Of a stretch of DNA of 64,000 nt, positions 32,639 to 41,415 are shown in pieces; the stretch's first letter is position 1, and the number at the start of each line of letters is the position of its first letter. Both the position numbers and the translations under genes were made by a program. The notes below the pieces were generated by a model. It saw only the letters and a program-made list of their open reading frames with translations, was not told the origin of the DNA and did no database searches. Origin of the DNA: Polaribacter reichenbachii (GTDB lineage: Bacteria; Bacteroidota; Bacteroidia; Flavobacteriales; Flavobacteriaceae); the NCBI RefSeq assembly GCF_001975665.1, contig NZ_CP019419.1, forward strand, positions 2,773,501 to 2,837,500, in the 5' to 3' direction.

Positions 32639-35062
32639 TCAAAAAATGTTCTTTATTTTATTGTAGTCGATAAAATAAACAAACCTTACAGAAAATGTAT
32701 GACTATGAGATTGTGCAAATAAATTATCTAAATTTTTAAAAAAATTCAAATTAGAGTTCGTGTCTGAATTGTAAATTGAATTTCTATAAAACGCTATTAA
32801 TTGGCTTCCTGGGGCAAATTGCCAAATGTAATTTAAGTCTAAATTCCAGCTATTAAAATTCACATTTTCTCCTTCATATGTATCGTTTTTATTTAATCCT
32901 CCATCAGAAGTAAGATTGTAATAGTCATTATAATTCACAGCCCCCCAATAATGTCTAAAGGTTAGGGATAAAGAAGATTTTGTACTAAAGCTATATTTAC
33001 CAGATATAGAATTGGTGTAGTTTTTTCGATCACGCATCCCAAAAATTATATTGGTATCATCTTCATCTACATAACCTTGATCATCATAAAATTGATTATA
33101 ATTTAATCGATATTGCAAAGAAAATTGGTTTGTAAATCGATAACGTGGTGCAACACTAAAACCATAACCTACTTTTGGGTTATTAGAATACGCTGTATAC
33201 CAAGCATCAGCATCTACTTGAAACTTTTTTTGTGAATTTGTAGAAATCCACATATTTATATTTTTTCTTTCTGGTTGTAAAAAATAAACACCACTTGTAG
33301 TACCTTGTCTTGGCTCAAAAAAATCTTTACTTTCTGTTTCGTAATTTAAGTTACCACCAAAAAAGAATCGTTTTCTTGTTTGTGCACTCGCGCCAAAACT
33401 AGCTGAATAACCTGTAAAAATTCCAGAATAATGCTGGAATTCTGCATTGTTGTAAAAATAAAAATTGTAAGAATTAAACTTTTTAGTAGGTTGTAAAGTT
33501 CGCCAACCTGCACTACCATATATGGTTTGCTGATTATTGCTAAAAAGAATCCCCAAATCGTTTGGATTGTAATCTTTGTTTTCGAAGTTGTAACCTAATT
33601 CCCAATTCCAATGACCAGAATTGTAACCAAAACTATTATCAAAATAATAACCTAAACCATTATTATTTACGTCATCAGAAATAGAACTCATTTTTACAGA
33701 ACCATCTGCATTATACTTACTATCTTTTGTTTCTATATGCCAATCTAAAGCAGTTACATTTGCATCTCTAAAACTACCGGATCTTGTAACATTTGTGTTG
33801 ATAAGAGATATGGTTGAGTTTTGATTAAATTGTTGATCTAAAACTAAAATATTATAATTTGTAAAAGGATCAATAACTTCTTTTCTTTCTGTACCAGTAG
33901 TATTGTTTTTTATAGTTGCTTCTGTTTTTTCTGTAATTGCGTTAAAAAAACCAATTCCTAAACCCTTTTGGGTTCTTCCAGAAATTTTTACTGCATTTAG
34001 CATCGTTACTTTTCCTGGGTAATCTGTAATTTCTTCATCTTCGGATATTGAACTTTCAACATCAAATTGATCTATAGGTTGTGCACCAATTCTTCTAGAA
34101 TAAAATAAATTGGCAATATTAAATAATTCTGTACCCTCTGTAAAAAACTGTCTTTGTTCTGTAAATTGTTGCTCAAAGGGCCCCAGATTTAATTCAACAT
34201 CATCAAATCCAACTTGACTAAAATCAGGTATCAAAGTAGCGTCTAAAGTAAAGTTTTCTGTTAAACCATATTTAATATCCATACCAACACTATAATTAAA
34301 ATCGGTATTACCTTCAAACGTAGTGCTAGTTGCAGAAGCGTAAGGATATAAGTTTAATCTAGTTGGTGGTTTTATATTTCTAAAATCTGTAATTAAACCA
34401 TCATATTGAGTCCATCTTCCTACTGTATTATCAATATGTGTCCAAGTGTGTTGTTGGTTTAATTTTTCTAATCTTCTATGAAAATTAAACCCCCAAGATT
34501 GTACTGGTCTGTTTGCAAAACGTAAGGCTCTGTAGGGTATTTCCATTTCTACATTCCAGCCTTTATCAGTAATTTTTGCAGCACTATCCCAAACAGCACT
34601 CCAATTTAAATCTTCATTTCCATTAGATACTTTGGCATCACCCTGGTTTCCTGTAGATTGTACAATAAATTCAAACGGGTTTTGTCCATCATCATTTGGA
34701 TTAATGGTTACTAGAAAGAAATCTGCTAGTCCAAAATTGTCTCTAACCGCAAATTCTTGAGGAATTCCTTTAGGATCTGGATCTAACATTTCTGCTGAGA
34801 TGTATATAGCATCATCATTATAAATTACCTTAACAGTAGTTTGATATTCTTTTGATACTGGTTTACCATTATCTGGTCTAAGAATAACAAAATCAGAACA
34901 GATTTCTGCATTTTGCCAAGCTTCATCATTTAAAATACCATCAATTTTTGGTGCTTTCGATATTCGTTTTGTTTTAATTGTTTTTCTATTCTTTTGGTTT
35001 TGTGAGGATAATTGATGAATGCTTATAAAAGCAATCAGAATTAATGAGAGTTTTTTGAACAT
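32639..35062 (-). CDS. DUF5916 outer-membrane protein with CBM9-like N-terminal domain
   Basis: 807 aa with signal peptide (MFKKLSLILIAFISIHQLSS). Residues ~30-215 are a carbohydrate-binding family 9-like domain (PKIDGILNDEAWQNAE, DDAIYISAEMLDPDP, WNVEMEIPYRALRF). The rest is the DUF5916 region, a large Tyr/Asn/Phe-rich barrel (FNFHRRLEKLNQQHTW, DFSQVGFDDVELNLGPFEQQ, FFTEGTELF). The family is widespread in Bacteroidota and is predicted to sit in the outer membrane; substrate and role are unknown. No SusC/SusD pair or glycosidase lies next to it, so polysaccharide use is not supported by context. Confidence 0.9.
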   Translation of the reverse strand: MFKKLSLILIAFISIHQLSSQNQKNRKTIKTKRISKAPKIDGILNDEAWQNAEICSDFVILRPDNGKPVSKEYQTTVKVIYNDDAIYISAEMLDPDPKGIPQEFAVRDNFGLADFFLVTINPNDDGQNPFEFIVQSTGNQGDAKVSNGNEDLNWSAVWDSAAKITDKGWNVEMEIPYRALRFANRPVQSWGFNFHRRLEKLNQQHTWTHIDNTVGRWTQYDGLITDFRNIKPPTRLNLYPYASATSTTFEGNTDFNYSVGMDIKYGLTENFTLDATLIPDFSQVGFDDVELNLGPFEQQFTEQRQFFTEGTELFNIANLFYSRRIGAQPIDQFDVESSISEDEEITDYPGKVTMLNAVKISGRTQKGLGIGFFNAITEKTEATIKNNTTGTERKEVIDPFTNYNILVLDQQFNQNSTISLINTNVTRSGSFRDANVTALDWHIETKDSKYNADGSVKMSSISDDVNNNGLGYYFDNSFGYNSGHWNWELGYNFENKDYNPNDLGILFSNNQQTIYGSAGWRTLQPTKKFNSYNFYFYNNAEFQHYSGIFTGYSASFGASAQTRKRFFFGGNLNYETESKDFFEPRQGTTSGVYFLQPERKNINMWISTNSQKKFQVDADAWYTAYSNNPKVGYGFSVAPRYRFTNQFSLQYRLNYNQFYDDQGYVDEDDTNIIFGMRDRKNYTNSISGKYSFSTKSSLSLTFRHYWGAVNYNDYYNLTSDGGLNKNDTYEGENVNFNSWNLDLNYIWQFAPGSQLIAFYRNSIYNSDTNSNLNFFKNLDNLFAQSHSHTFSVRFVYFIDYNKIKNIF

Positions 35063-35288
35063 TAGGTTTTTTTGGTTGATTTATGTTTATAAACACGGTA
35101 CGAATATATCTGACACATCACAGAAAACTCATAAAATGTTATTAATTATTGTAAAGACAACCTATTTTTGAAAGCGTTACAGAAATCAACTGTTAATTAA
35201 ATCTTAAAATGTTTTCAGTAATTTTAATTATAATTTTATTGATGTGATAATTTTATAAAAAAAATATTAAAAATCATCATTGAATTTG

Positions 35289-35296
35289 TATTTTTG
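35289..35296 (+). promoter_or_regulatory. -7 element of sucC
   Basis: TATTTTTG, 25 nt before the sucC ATG at 35322. Confidence 0.5.
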
Positions 35297-35321
35297 TTTC
35301 CGTTTTAAAATCACGACACAG

Positions 35322-36518
35322 ATGAACTTACACGAATATCAAGGAAAAGAAATTTTAAACAGTTTTGGAGTTAGAATTCAACGAGGAATTGTTGCAAGCA
35401 CTCCTGCTGAAGCTGTAGAAGCTGCAAAAAAACTAACAGAAGATACTGGTACAGGTTGGCATGTTATAAAAGCTCAAGTTCACGCAGGTGGTCGTGGAAA
35501 AGGTGGTGGAGTTAAGTTAGCTAAAAATTTAGATGAAGTTCAAACTATTTCTGACGATATTTTAGGTATGATGTTAATTACACCTCAAACATCTGCAGAA
35601 GGTAAATTAGTAAACCAAGTTTTAGTTGCAGAAGATGTTTATTATCCTGGAGATGAAGAACCAGACGAATACTATATGTCTGTTTTATTAAATAGAGCAA
35701 CTGGTAAAAATATGATTATGTATTCTACAGAAGGTGGAATGGATATCGAAACTGTTGCAGAAGAAACTCCGCATTTAATTTTTACAGAAGAGGTAGATCC
35801 TTTATTAGGTTTAATGCCTTTTCAAGCACGTAAAGTAGCTTTTAACTTAGGTTTATCTGGTGTAGCATTTAAAGAAATGACAAAATTTGTTACAGCTCTT
35901 TATACTGCATATATTAAATCTGATTCTTCTATGTTTGAGATTAACCCAGTATTAAAAACTTCTGATTCTAAAATAATGGCTGTTGATGCTAAAGTTTCTT
36001 TAGATGAAAATGCTTTATACAGGCATAAAGATTATGCAGCAATGCGTGATTTAAGAGAAGAAAACCCAATTGAAGTAGAAGCTAAAGCTGCAGGTTTAAA
36101 CTATGTAGATTTAGATGGTAATGTTGGTTGTATGGTAAACGGAGCTGGTTTAGCAATGGGAACTATGGATTTAATTAAGGAATCTGGTGGTGAGCCAGCT
36201 AACTTTTTAGATGTTGGTGGTACTGCAGATGCAGCAAGAGTAGAAACTGCATTTGGTATTATTTTAAAAGACCCGAATGTAAAAGCTATTTTAGTAAATA
36301 TTTTTGGTGGTATTGTACGTTGTGACAGAGTTGCACAAGGTGTTGTAGATGCTTACCAAAATATGGGAGATAAAATTACTGTACCAATTATTTGTAGATT
36401 ACAAGGTACAAATGCTGTAGAAGCTAAAGAACTAATTGATAACTCTGGAATGGAAATTATTTCTGCTACAGAATTTCAAGAAGCTGCAGATAAAGTAGCA
36501 GAAGTTTTAGGAGCTTAA
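35322..36518 (+). CDS. sucC: Succinyl-CoA ligase, ADP-forming, beta subunit
   Basis: 398 aa from ATG 35322, where the invariant N-terminus MNLHEYQGKEILNSFGV begins; the open frame extends upstream but overlaps the -7 box. ATP-grasp subunit of the TCA-cycle enzyme that makes ATP from succinyl-CoA. AQVHAGGRGKGGGVK, FEINPV, DAKVSLDENA, NVGCMVNGAGLAM and VNIFGGIVRCD are all present. The alpha subunit sucD is not adjacent, so the pair is split in this genome. It is monocistronic, with a strong terminator. Confidence 0.97.
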   Translation: MNLHEYQGKEILNSFGVRIQRGIVASTPAEAVEAAKKLTEDTGTGWHVIKAQVHAGGRGKGGGVKLAKNLDEVQTISDDILGMMLITPQTSAEGKLVNQVLVAEDVYYPGDEEPDEYYMSVLLNRATGKNMIMYSTEGGMDIETVAEETPHLIFTEEVDPLLGLMPFQARKVAFNLGLSGVAFKEMTKFVTALYTAYIKSDSSMFEINPVLKTSDSKIMAVDAKVSLDENALYRHKDYAAMRDLREENPIEVEAKAAGLNYVDLDGNVGCMVNGAGLAMGTMDLIKESGGEPANFLDVGGTADAARVETAFGIILKDPNVKAILVNIFGGIVRCDRVAQGVVDAYQNMGDKITVPIICRLQGTNAVEAKELIDNSGMEIISATEFQEAADKVAEVLGA

Positions 36519-36539
36519 CCTTATAGTTTAAATATATTT

Positions 36540-36573
36540 AAAAAAGCCTCACAAGAAATTGTGAGGCTTTTTT
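36540..36573 (+). terminator. sucC terminator
   Basis: 15-bp perfect stem (AAAAAGCCTCACAA arm with its complement), tetraloop GAAA and a T-run, starting 22 nt after the sucC stop. The rest of the 304-nt gap to 36823 holds one more hairpin and no gene that I can see. Confidence 0.92.
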
Positions 36574-36773
36574 AATACATGATATTAAAATTATAAATTA
36601 ATAGTCAAAAGACTATAAAAAAGAATACTAAATTTATTTAAGCCATTTTCCTTAAATTTCTGTTAAAGAGAAAAAATAATGTAACTTAACTACAAATGAT
36701 GCGTCTAAATAAATATATAGCTAAAACTTAAAAAGTTATTTAGCGAATATTAGTTAGTTTTTAATAGTTGATT

Positions 36774-36805
36774 AGAGTCAAAAACGATAAAAAGTTTTTG
36801 ACTCT
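36774..36805. terminator. Hairpin before the CarboxypepD_reg gene end
   Basis: 12-bp stem (AGAGTCAAAAAC with GTTTTTGACTCT), 8-nt loop. It lies 18 nt past the stop of the convergent minus gene. The T-rich flank is on the plus side, so it would also stop plus-strand read-through. Confidence 0.65.
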
Positions 36806-36822
36806 TTTGTTTTTGAGATATT

Positions 36823-37626
36823 TTAGTTTTTAGAAGGAATTTTATCGCGTTCTATTTTACCATTTTTTATGGCTTTATAGTTTTCGTAACAACTAAGAAC
36901 AGCTTCAATCATTTGTAAATCTGATGCTTTTTTGATAAAATATTCAGAATAACTACAGTCTGTTAAAAGATCAGTTAATTCCTGTCTATCCATTTGTAGG
37001 TATTCCATCATCACTTCTCTGTCAAATTTACCAGCTAACATTTTACGTAAATCGTCTTCTTTCTTAAGCTTTTGCAATTTCTTTAACTGCTTTGGCTTTT
37101 TACCAAATAAGTTATACAAGAAGTCTACTGGTTGAAATAATGCGGCAACAGGAGAAGAGAAATCTCTTTTATTAGGTTTACCAACTTCATAAGTTTGTGG
37201 CAATCCATTAATATGAATTCTTGTAAATTTATCTTTAGGTACTTGTTTTACATCAACTTCTAAAACACCAATTAACTTCGTAGATTTTATAATAACCTCT
37301 CTAATTTCTTCGGGTTTTTCGTACAGAGCAATTTCTAATTCATTACCTTTTAGTAAATCGTTAGTTACTTTTACTTTTATTGATGAAAATCCTAGGTAAG
37401 AAACTAGAATCGTATCATTAGCTTGTGTTGGTATTTCAAAAAAACCTTTATCGTTAGTAATCGTACCTTGCACTGTATTTAAGTTTAAAATATGTGCTGC
37501 ACTTAAAGGTTGCTTATTTACGGCGTGTATAATTTGCCCTTTTAATGTTGCAGTACGAATACTATCTTGTTGAGAAAATGCGCTTAAACTTAATAAAAAG
37601 CACAGTATAATGAGAGTTTTTTGCAT
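36823..37626 (-). CDS. CarboxypepD_reg-like exported protein
   Basis: 267 aa with signal peptide (MQKTLIILCFLLSLSAFSQ). Residues ~25-105 are a CarboxypepD_reg-like beta-sandwich (TLKGQIIHAVNKQPLSAAHI, TNDKGFFEIPT, DTILVSYLGFSS) of the type found at the front of TonB receptors. The C-terminal half is helical and Lys-rich (LFGKKPKQLKKLQKLKKEDD) with no barrel, so it is not a receptor. It occurs as a stand-alone family in Flavobacteriaceae; its role is unknown. A -7 box lies 5 nt before the ATG. Confidence 0.85.
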   Translation of the reverse strand: MQKTLIILCFLLSLSAFSQQDSIRTATLKGQIIHAVNKQPLSAAHILNLNTVQGTITNDKGFFEIPTQANDTILVSYLGFSSIKVKVTNDLLKGNELEIALYEKPEEIREVIIKSTKLIGVLEVDVKQVPKDKFTRIHINGLPQTYEVGKPNKRDFSSPVAALFQPVDFLYNLFGKKPKQLKKLQKLKKEDDLRKMLAGKFDREVMMEYLQMDRQELTDLLTDCSYSEYFIKKASDLQMIEAVLSCYENYKAIKNGKIERDKIPSKN

Positions 37627-37631
37627 AGAAA

Positions 37632-37639
37632 CAAAATTA
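37632..37639 (-). promoter_or_regulatory. -7 element 5 nt before the CarboxypepD_reg gene ATG
   Basis: TAATTTTG on the minus strand, then TTTCT, then ATG. This is the third gene in the window with exactly this spacing. Confidence 0.45.
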
Positions 37640-37701
37640 ATGATAAAAGTGATGAGAAAGGTTAATATTTTGTGAAGATGTAAACATTTTCAATGATAAT
37701 G

Positions 37702-37785
37702 TGCGCACGAGAAGATTCGAACTTCCACTTTCTTGCGAAAACAGCCCCCTCAAGGCTGCGCGTCTACCAGTTTCGCCACGTGCGC
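37702..37785 (-). tRNA. tRNA-Leu (anticodon GAG)
   Basis: 84 nt including discriminator A. The acceptor stem GCGCACG/CGTGCGC is perfect, the anticodon arm is CAGCC-TTGAGGG-GGCTG with GAG at 37751-37749, a long class II variable arm is present and the T arm contains GTTCGAATC. CCA is not encoded. Confidence 0.95.
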
Positions 37786-37799
37786 AAAATATAAAAATA

Positions 37800-37833
37800 A
37801 AAAAAAAGTTAAGCGTTGGCTTAACTTTTTTTT
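37800..37833 (-). terminator. Hairpin between the two tRNA genes
   Basis: Stem of ~14 bp (AAAAAAAGTTAAGC with GCTTAACTTTTTTT) and 4-nt loop, with a U-run on the minus strand. It lies directly downstream of tRNA-Lys, so the two tRNAs may be transcribed separately. Confidence 0.75.
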
Positions 37834-37836
37834 CTG

Positions 37837-37909
37837 TGACCGGGCTGGGGCTCGAACCCAGGACCCTCTCCTTAAAAGGGAGATGCTCTACCAACTGAGC
37901 TACCAGGTC
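37837..37909 (-). tRNA. tRNA-Lys (anticodon UUU)
   Basis: 73 nt including discriminator A. The D arm is GCTC-AGTTGGTA-GAGC, the anticodon arm is TCTCC-CTTTTAA-GGAGA with TTT at 37876-37874, and the T arm is CTGGG-TTCGAGC-CCCAG. The acceptor stem GACCTGG/CCCGGTC has one mismatch, U5 opposite C68. CCA is not encoded. Confidence 0.95.
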
Positions 37910-37926
37910 AAAAATTTTACGAGGTG

Positions 37927-37934
37927 CAAATATA
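37927..37934 (-). promoter_or_regulatory. -7 element of the tRNA-Lys promoter
   Basis: TATATTTG on the minus strand, 17 nt before the tRNA-Lys 5' end. Confidence 0.55.
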
Positions 37935-38004
37935 CTATCAATCATTTAAATCTGAAACATAAAATTGAAGAAATTTTTCGATATTTGCTAAAAATTAAAA
38001 ATAA

Positions 38005-38520
38005 ATGAAAATAGTTCTATTAGGTTATATGGCTTCTGGAAAATCTAGTATTGGTAAAAAACTATCTAAAAGTTTAGAAATGAATTTTATAGACCTAGAT
38101 GATTATATTATCGAAAAAGAAAAAAAATCTATTTCTGATATTTTTAAAGAGAATGGAGAAATCTATTTTAGACTGATTGAAACCAAATATTTGAAAGAAA
38201 TCTTATCAAAAGATGGTAATTTTATACTTTCATTAGGTGGTGGAACGCCTTGTTATGCTAATAATATGGAAATTGTTAATCAGGCTGAAACAAAATCTAT
38301 CTATTTGCAAGGGAGTGTACCAACAATGGTAGAAAGATTAATAAGAAAAAAAGCAAAAAGACCCTTAATTGCTTCTTTAGGCGATGATAAAATTCCAGAA
38401 TTTGTAGCAAAACATCTTTTTGAAAGACGTCCATATTATGAAAAAGCAAAAGTGACTATTAAAATAGATGATAAAAAGAAAAGTGAAGTAGCAGAAGAGC
38501 TGTATAAGTTACTAAGCTAA
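38005..38520 (+). CDS. aroK: Shikimate kinase
   Basis: 171 aa, full length. Phosphorylates shikimate in the chorismate pathway. P-loop GYMASGKSSIG, substrate Asp in FIDLDDYI, SLGGGTPC and the lid region IRKKAKRPLI followed by ERRPYYEKA are present. The last 9 nt overlap the convergent phosphoribosyltransferase gene tail to tail. It is divergent from tRNA-Lys. Confidence 0.95.
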   Translation: MKIVLLGYMASGKSSIGKKLSKSLEMNFIDLDDYIIEKEKKSISDIFKENGEIYFRLIETKYLKEILSKDGNFILSLGGGTPCYANNMEIVNQAETKSIYLQGSVPTMVERLIRKKAKRPLIASLGDDKIPEFVAKHLFERRPYYEKAKVTIKIDDKKKSEVAEELYKLLS

Positions 38521-39015
38521 ATACGCTATAGAATCATTTTCTAAAAAGTCAATCTGTACATGTTCTTTTATTGATGTTGATAAAGAAATTCCTTTAAAAT
38601 CTGCTTTTACTGGGTATTTTTTATGATTTCTGTTTACTAAAACCGCTGTTTTAAACCTTTTTAATGGTACATCTAAAAAATGTTTTACTCCATATATTAA
38701 AGTAGTTCCAGAGTTTAAAACATCATCAACAAGAACTAAAGATTTATTTTTATAATCAGCAACATTTAAAGAAGTGGTAATAGGTTCTAAAGGTTTTTTC
38801 TTATTAATAGTTACTTTACAAATGGTTAATTTAAGAGTTGATATTTCGTTTAAAATTTCAACTAATTTTTCAGCAAAAACATAGCCATTACCTATAACAC
38901 CTGCAATAATAACTTCTTTTTCGCTACTATTACTTTCGTAAATTTGATAAGCAATTCTTCTAATTTTTTGATTTATTTGAACTGTATCTAAAATAATATT
39001 TCCTTCTGCTATCAT
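38512..39015 (-). CDS. Phosphoribosyltransferase-family protein
   Basis: 167 aa with a type I PRTase fold. The PRPP-binding motif is LVLVDDVLNSGTT and a hood strand follows. The family resembles PyrR or hypoxanthine-type PRTases. No pyrimidine operon is attached, so a regulatory role cannot be argued. The ATGA overlap with the S4-domain gene places it second in that operon. Confidence 0.88.
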   Translation of the reverse strand: MIAEGNIILDTVQINQKIRRIAYQIYESNSSEKEVIIAGVIGNGYVFAEKLVEILNEISTLKLTICKVTINKKKPLEPITTSLNVADYKNKSLVLVDDVLNSGTTLIYGVKHFLDVPLKRFKTAVLVNRNHKKYPVKADFKGISLSTSIKEHVQIDFLENDSIAYLA

Positions 39016-39392
39016 AAGTTTTCTGTAGTATCTTCTGTATATCCTTCTATATCTCTTCTGTCTTTTTTGGTTGGTCTACCAGTACCTTTTTTACGATAAT
39101 AATCTTTTGCATATTTTAAAAGTTCATTTTTTTGAAACTCCTCTTTTGGTGTAACATCCTTTCTATACAAATCTGCTAACTTGGCACCAACACGACTTTC
39201 TGGTAAATCTAAAACTTTTATTTGATAATTAATTTGATTTTTTCTTACTAAAATCAATTCATTACCAAAAACCTCTTTAGAAGGTTTTACACTTTTATTA
39301 TCAATCTTTACTTGCCCTTTTTTACAAGCATTAGTAGCTATACTTCTAGTTTTAAAAGTACGAATACACCATAAGTATTTATCAATTCTCAT
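39012..39392 (-). CDS. S4-domain RNA-binding protein, Hsp15-like
   Basis: 126 aa. The S4 domain occupies ~1-60 (MRIDKYLWCIRTFKTRSIA, then ACKKGQVKIDNKSVKPS), followed by a basic C-terminus (YYRKKGTGRPTKKDRRD), as in heat-shock protein 15, which rescues stalled 50S-nascent-chain complexes. It has its own -7 box 33 nt upstream and is translationally coupled to the PRTase. Confidence 0.9.
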   Translation of the reverse strand: MRIDKYLWCIRTFKTRSIATNACKKGQVKIDNKSVKPSKEVFGNELILVRKNQINYQIKVLDLPESRVGAKLADLYRKDVTPKEEFQKNELLKYAKDYYRKKGTGRPTKKDRRDIEGYTEDTTENL

Positions 39393-39425
39393 AAAAACAG
39401 TTAAAATACATCATTTGTCTTTTTA

Positions 39426-39433
39426 CAAAGGTA
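39426..39433 (-). promoter_or_regulatory. -7 element of the S4-domain gene
   Basis: TACCTTTG on the minus strand, 33 nt before ATG 39392. Confidence 0.5.
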
Positions 39434-39471
39434 TAAAAATGGTAAATTGCGCCCACAAAATTTATGATTAA

Positions 39472-40386
39472 ATGAGTAAAATAAAAAATGCACTTGTTAT
39501 AATAATTTTAACTACTATTATTTATGCTTGTAGCGATGACAATTTTTTTACTAATCCTTTTGATGATGTAGATCATGAAGCATTAGCAATTTCTGATAAT
39601 GATTCTTTAGTTAAGTTTTTAAGTAGCCATTATTACGATTTTAGTGTAGATTCAGTAAAAGCAATTACAGCTAGCGAAACTGCATTAATAAACGATTCTA
39701 ATTTAAAAACTTTATCTCTTACAGAAAACGATATCGATTATAAATTATACGTTTATGTAGCTAATGTAGGAGATCCAAGTCCTGATGTTAATAAGGGAAA
39801 CCCTACAAAAGTAGATTCAGTATTTGTAAAATATGATGGTAGAACAATGTCTGGATCAACATTTAGTGCTACTAATTTTGATAGCAATATTACAGGTCTT
39901 TGGATTAATTTATTGTCAACTGTAAGAGGTTGGTCTCATGGATTTCAGTATTTTCAGGGTGGTTCGTTAAAAAAAGATCCAGATACAGGAGGAGTTTTTA
40001 ACGGCCCAATAACTTATTTAAACGGCGGTAAAGGAGTTTTATTTATTCCTTCTGGTTTAGGATATCCATCTTCTGTTACTACAAATCAAACAAGTTCTTT
40101 AGTAGATACCAATTTGTTTTTTTATATAGAATTATTAGATTTAGTACCAGATACTGATCATGATAATGATAATGTAGGTACTATTTTTGAAGATTTAGAT
40201 GGTGATGGAGATGTTACAAACGATGATACAGATGAGAATGGTTTACCAAACTATTTAGATACTGATGATGATGGAGATGGAGTATTAACGAAAGATGAAG
40301 ATGCTAATAATGATGGAGATCCAACAAACGATTTTAGTGATCCAAATTCTGCTTTACCAGATTACTTAAATCCTGATGTTAATTAG
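39472..40386 (+). CDS. FKBP-like lipoprotein with Asp-rich calcium-binding-type C-terminus
   Basis: 304 aa. Signal peptide with lipobox ending IIYAC (Cys20). Residues ~95-225 form an FKBP fold (VDSVFVKYDGRTMSGSTF, GKGVLFIPSGLGYPS, NLFFYIELLDLV), though several aromatic pocket residues differ from active FKBPs, so activity is uncertain. From ~228 on there are repeated DxDxDxxxxxxED units (DTDHDNDNVG, DLDGDGDVTNDD, DTDDDGDGV) like thrombospondin type 3 repeats, which bind calcium. The likely location is outer membrane or surface, inferred from these repeats. Confidence 0.88.
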   Translation: MSKIKNALVIIILTTIIYACSDDNFFTNPFDDVDHEALAISDNDSLVKFLSSHYYDFSVDSVKAITASETALINDSNLKTLSLTENDIDYKLYVYVANVGDPSPDVNKGNPTKVDSVFVKYDGRTMSGSTFSATNFDSNITGLWINLLSTVRGWSHGFQYFQGGSLKKDPDTGGVFNGPITYLNGGKGVLFIPSGLGYPSSVTTNQTSSLVDTNLFFYIELLDLVPDTDHDNDNVGTIFEDLDGDGDVTNDDTDENGLPNYLDTDDDGDGVLTKDEDANNDGDPTNDFSDPNSALPDYLNPDVN

Positions 40387-40408
40387 TAACATCAATTTTA
40401 TAAACATA

Positions 40409-40441
40409 AAAAAAACTCTTTCTATTTTAGAAAGAGCTTTT
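40409..40441. terminator. Bidirectional terminator between FKBP lipoprotein and folD
   Basis: 8-bp stem CTCTTTCT/AGAAAGAG with 5-nt loop, extended past one A-C mismatch by A-T pairs, with A-run before and T-run after. Confidence 0.75.
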
Positions 40442-40467
40442 TTTATGAATTATTTCTTTTGTAGACC

Positions 40468-41349
40468 TTATGAATTCGCTCTCCTTTTACAAGCTAATAA
40501 TGTGTTTTTAAGTAACATTGCAATTGTCATTGGCCCAACACCACCAGGTACTGGAGTAATAAAATCTGATTTTGCTGCTACTTCATTAAAAGCGACATCG
40601 CCTACTAATCTAAACCCGCTTTTTTTGCTAGGATCTGCTAATCTTGTAATACCTACATCAATAACAGTTACATTGTCTTTTACCATATCTGCTTTTAAAA
40701 ATTCAGGAATACCAATCGCAGCCAAAATAATATCTGCTTGTAAAGTGATTTCTTTTAGGTTTTTAGTTCTACTATGACACATAGTTACAGTGGCATTACC
40801 AACTTTCCTTTTTTGTGATAAAAGAATACTCATTGGGCTACCTACAATATGGCTTCTACCTAAAACAACAACATGTTTACCAGAAGTTTCTACATTATAC
40901 CTATCTAATAATTCTAAAATTCCGAAAGGAGTAGCAGAAATAAAAGTTGGCAAATTAAGAGCCATTTTTCCAACATTCGTTGGATGAAATCCGTCTACAT
41001 CTTTATCAGGGTCAACAGCCATTAAAACTTTTTGTTCATCTATGTGTTTTGGTAAAGGCAACTGTACAATAAAACCATCAATATCATTATCAATATTTAA
41101 AATGGCAATTTCATTTAATAATTCTTCTTCTGTTATATCTTCAGAAAGTCTTATTAAAGTAGATTCGAAACCAACTCTTTCGCAAGCTTTAACTTTTGCG
41201 TTTACATAGGTTATACTTGCACCATCATTACCCACAATAATTGCAGCTAAATGAGGAGTTTTATGGTCGTTATTTTTTAAATCTCTAACTTCTAAAGCAA
41301 TTTCTTCTTTAATGTCAGCTGATGTTTTTTTTCCGTCTAATAAAATCAT
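40468..41349 (-). CDS. folD: Bifunctional methylenetetrahydrofolate dehydrogenase/cyclohydrolase
   Basis: 293 aa. Interconverts 5,10-methylene-THF and 10-formyl-THF. Signatures are [14 protein letters not shown] (catalytic Lys), [26 protein letters not shown] (NADP site) and [14 protein letters not shown]. The length is normal. It is monocistronic as far as can be seen. Confidence 0.96.
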   Translation of the reverse strand: MILLDGKKTSADIKEEIALEVRDLKNNDHKTPHLAAIIVGNDGASITYVNAKVKACERVGFESTLIRLSEDITEEELLNEIAILNIDNDIDGFIVQLPLPKHIDEQKVLMAVDPDKDVDGFHPTNVGKMALNLPTFISATPFGILELLDRYNVETSGKHVVVLGRSHIVGSPMSILLSQKRKVGNATVTMCHSRTKNLKEITLQADIILAAIGIPEFLKADMVKDNVTVIDVGITRLADPSKKSGFRLVGDVAFNEVAAKSDFITPVPGGVGPMTIAMLLKNTLLACKRRANS

Positions 41350-41415
41350 TGTTCTTTTGTAATATAAATATTGGTAGTGATGTTAAAATTATTGAATTCT
41401 TTTAATATAGTTTAA

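Noticed and set aside
37637..38008. Open frames of 65-102 codons on both strands at 37.6-38.0 kb
   Set aside because: They are translations of the two tRNA genes and the hairpin between them; the structured RNAs explain the region.
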